Positions 62,936 to 64,000 of a stretch of 64,000 nt of DNA are shown piece after piece. The notes below the pieces were generated by a model that saw only the letters and a list, made by a program, of their open reading frames with translations, searched no databases and had not been told where the DNA came from. Every line of letters starts with the position of its first letter. The first letter of the stretch is position 1. This DNA is from Phallusia mammillata (lineage: Eukaryota > Chordata > Ascidiacea > Phlebobranchia > Ascidiidae), in the NCBI GenBank assembly GCA_003260075.1, contig QLIY01000022.1:37289-101288 (forward strand). Reading direction: 5' to 3'. Both the position numbers and the translations under genes were made by a program.

Positions 62936-63182
62936 AGGGCTTCTCAAACTTTCTTGCTCTGCGACCCCATTTTTGAAAAGAAATTTCTACGCGACCCAGT
63001 GTTTATATAGCCAGTGTTTTTTAAGGTGTTTTGGGGGACCGTTTCAAATTTCTCCAGCGGTTTCCCAAAATTTGGACTTGCAACTACAACTACAGTTTTT
63101 GGTATTTAAATGAAACACTTGCGGTCTCTTAAAACTACTAAGCGGTCACCCAAACCAAACCTTTAAAAAACCCTGGGTATAG
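62936..63182. mobile_element. Possible MITE in astacin C intron
   Basis: Left end CAGGGCTTCTCAAACTTTC and right end ttaaaaaaccctg are roughly inverted, resembling the other hAT-like ends, but no target duplication is visible. Present in both copies of the duplicated segment (second at about 63766-64000). Confidence 0.45.
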
Positions 63183-63220
63183 CTAGTATACGTAAATGAT
63201 GTACAATATCCCCCCCCCCC

Positions 63221-64000
<780 letters not shown>

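Overview
The window looks like an animal nuclear genome, most probably a solitary ascidian (Ciona-type tunicate). The DNA is AT-rich, genes are compact with many short GT-AG introns (a few GC-AG), and the conserved genes are clear metazoan orthologues. The species is an inference; no rRNA, tRNA or mitochondrial marker was seen. Gene models below were built by hand from splice sites, reading phase and family motifs.

Layout. (1) 0.3-5.8 kb, minus strand: the 5' end of one astacin metalloprotease gene and, next to it, a nearly complete tandem paralogue; a foldback element in this stretch carries a hammerhead ribozyme. (2) 7.2-15.1 kb, plus: TRIM71/LIN-41 (B-boxes, coiled coil, filamin, NHL repeats) followed by a 3' region with six let-7 seed matches. 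(3) 18.7-23.7 kb, minus: ABHD2-type lipase. (4) 26.0-30.6 kb, plus: an unrecognised secreted protein combining Ly6/uPAR-like, Sushi and VWA domains. (5) 32.1-42.6 kb, minus: WDR59 (GATOR2). (6) 43.4-53.5 kb, plus: CLEC16A, head-to-head with WDR59. (7) 56.2-58.3 kb, plus: an unrecognised coiled-coil protein. (8) 60.1 kb to the right edge, plus: a third astacin gene of the same architecture as those on the left.

Two layers of non-genic structure overlie this. First, many short nonautonomous transposons with CAGTG-type inverted ends and 8-bp target duplications (hAT-like), one nested in another. Second, about 47 homopolymer runs (mostly 8-12 C or G, four of 40-75) and three single n's. Most short runs sit between two copies of the same 50-800 bp segment that differ by roughly 1-5%. 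Their base is C from 0 to 31 kb, G from 31.7 to 44 kb, and C again from 48 kb on. The best reading is that these are assembly joints where overlapping allelic contigs were both kept, so duplicated exons here should not be taken as real without read support.

Functional links: WDR59 (mTORC1 nutrient sensing) and CLEC16A (endolysosome/mitophagy) share one short divergent promoter region; TRIM71 and let-7 form an ancient heterochronic circuit; the three astacins form a local family split between the two ends of the window.
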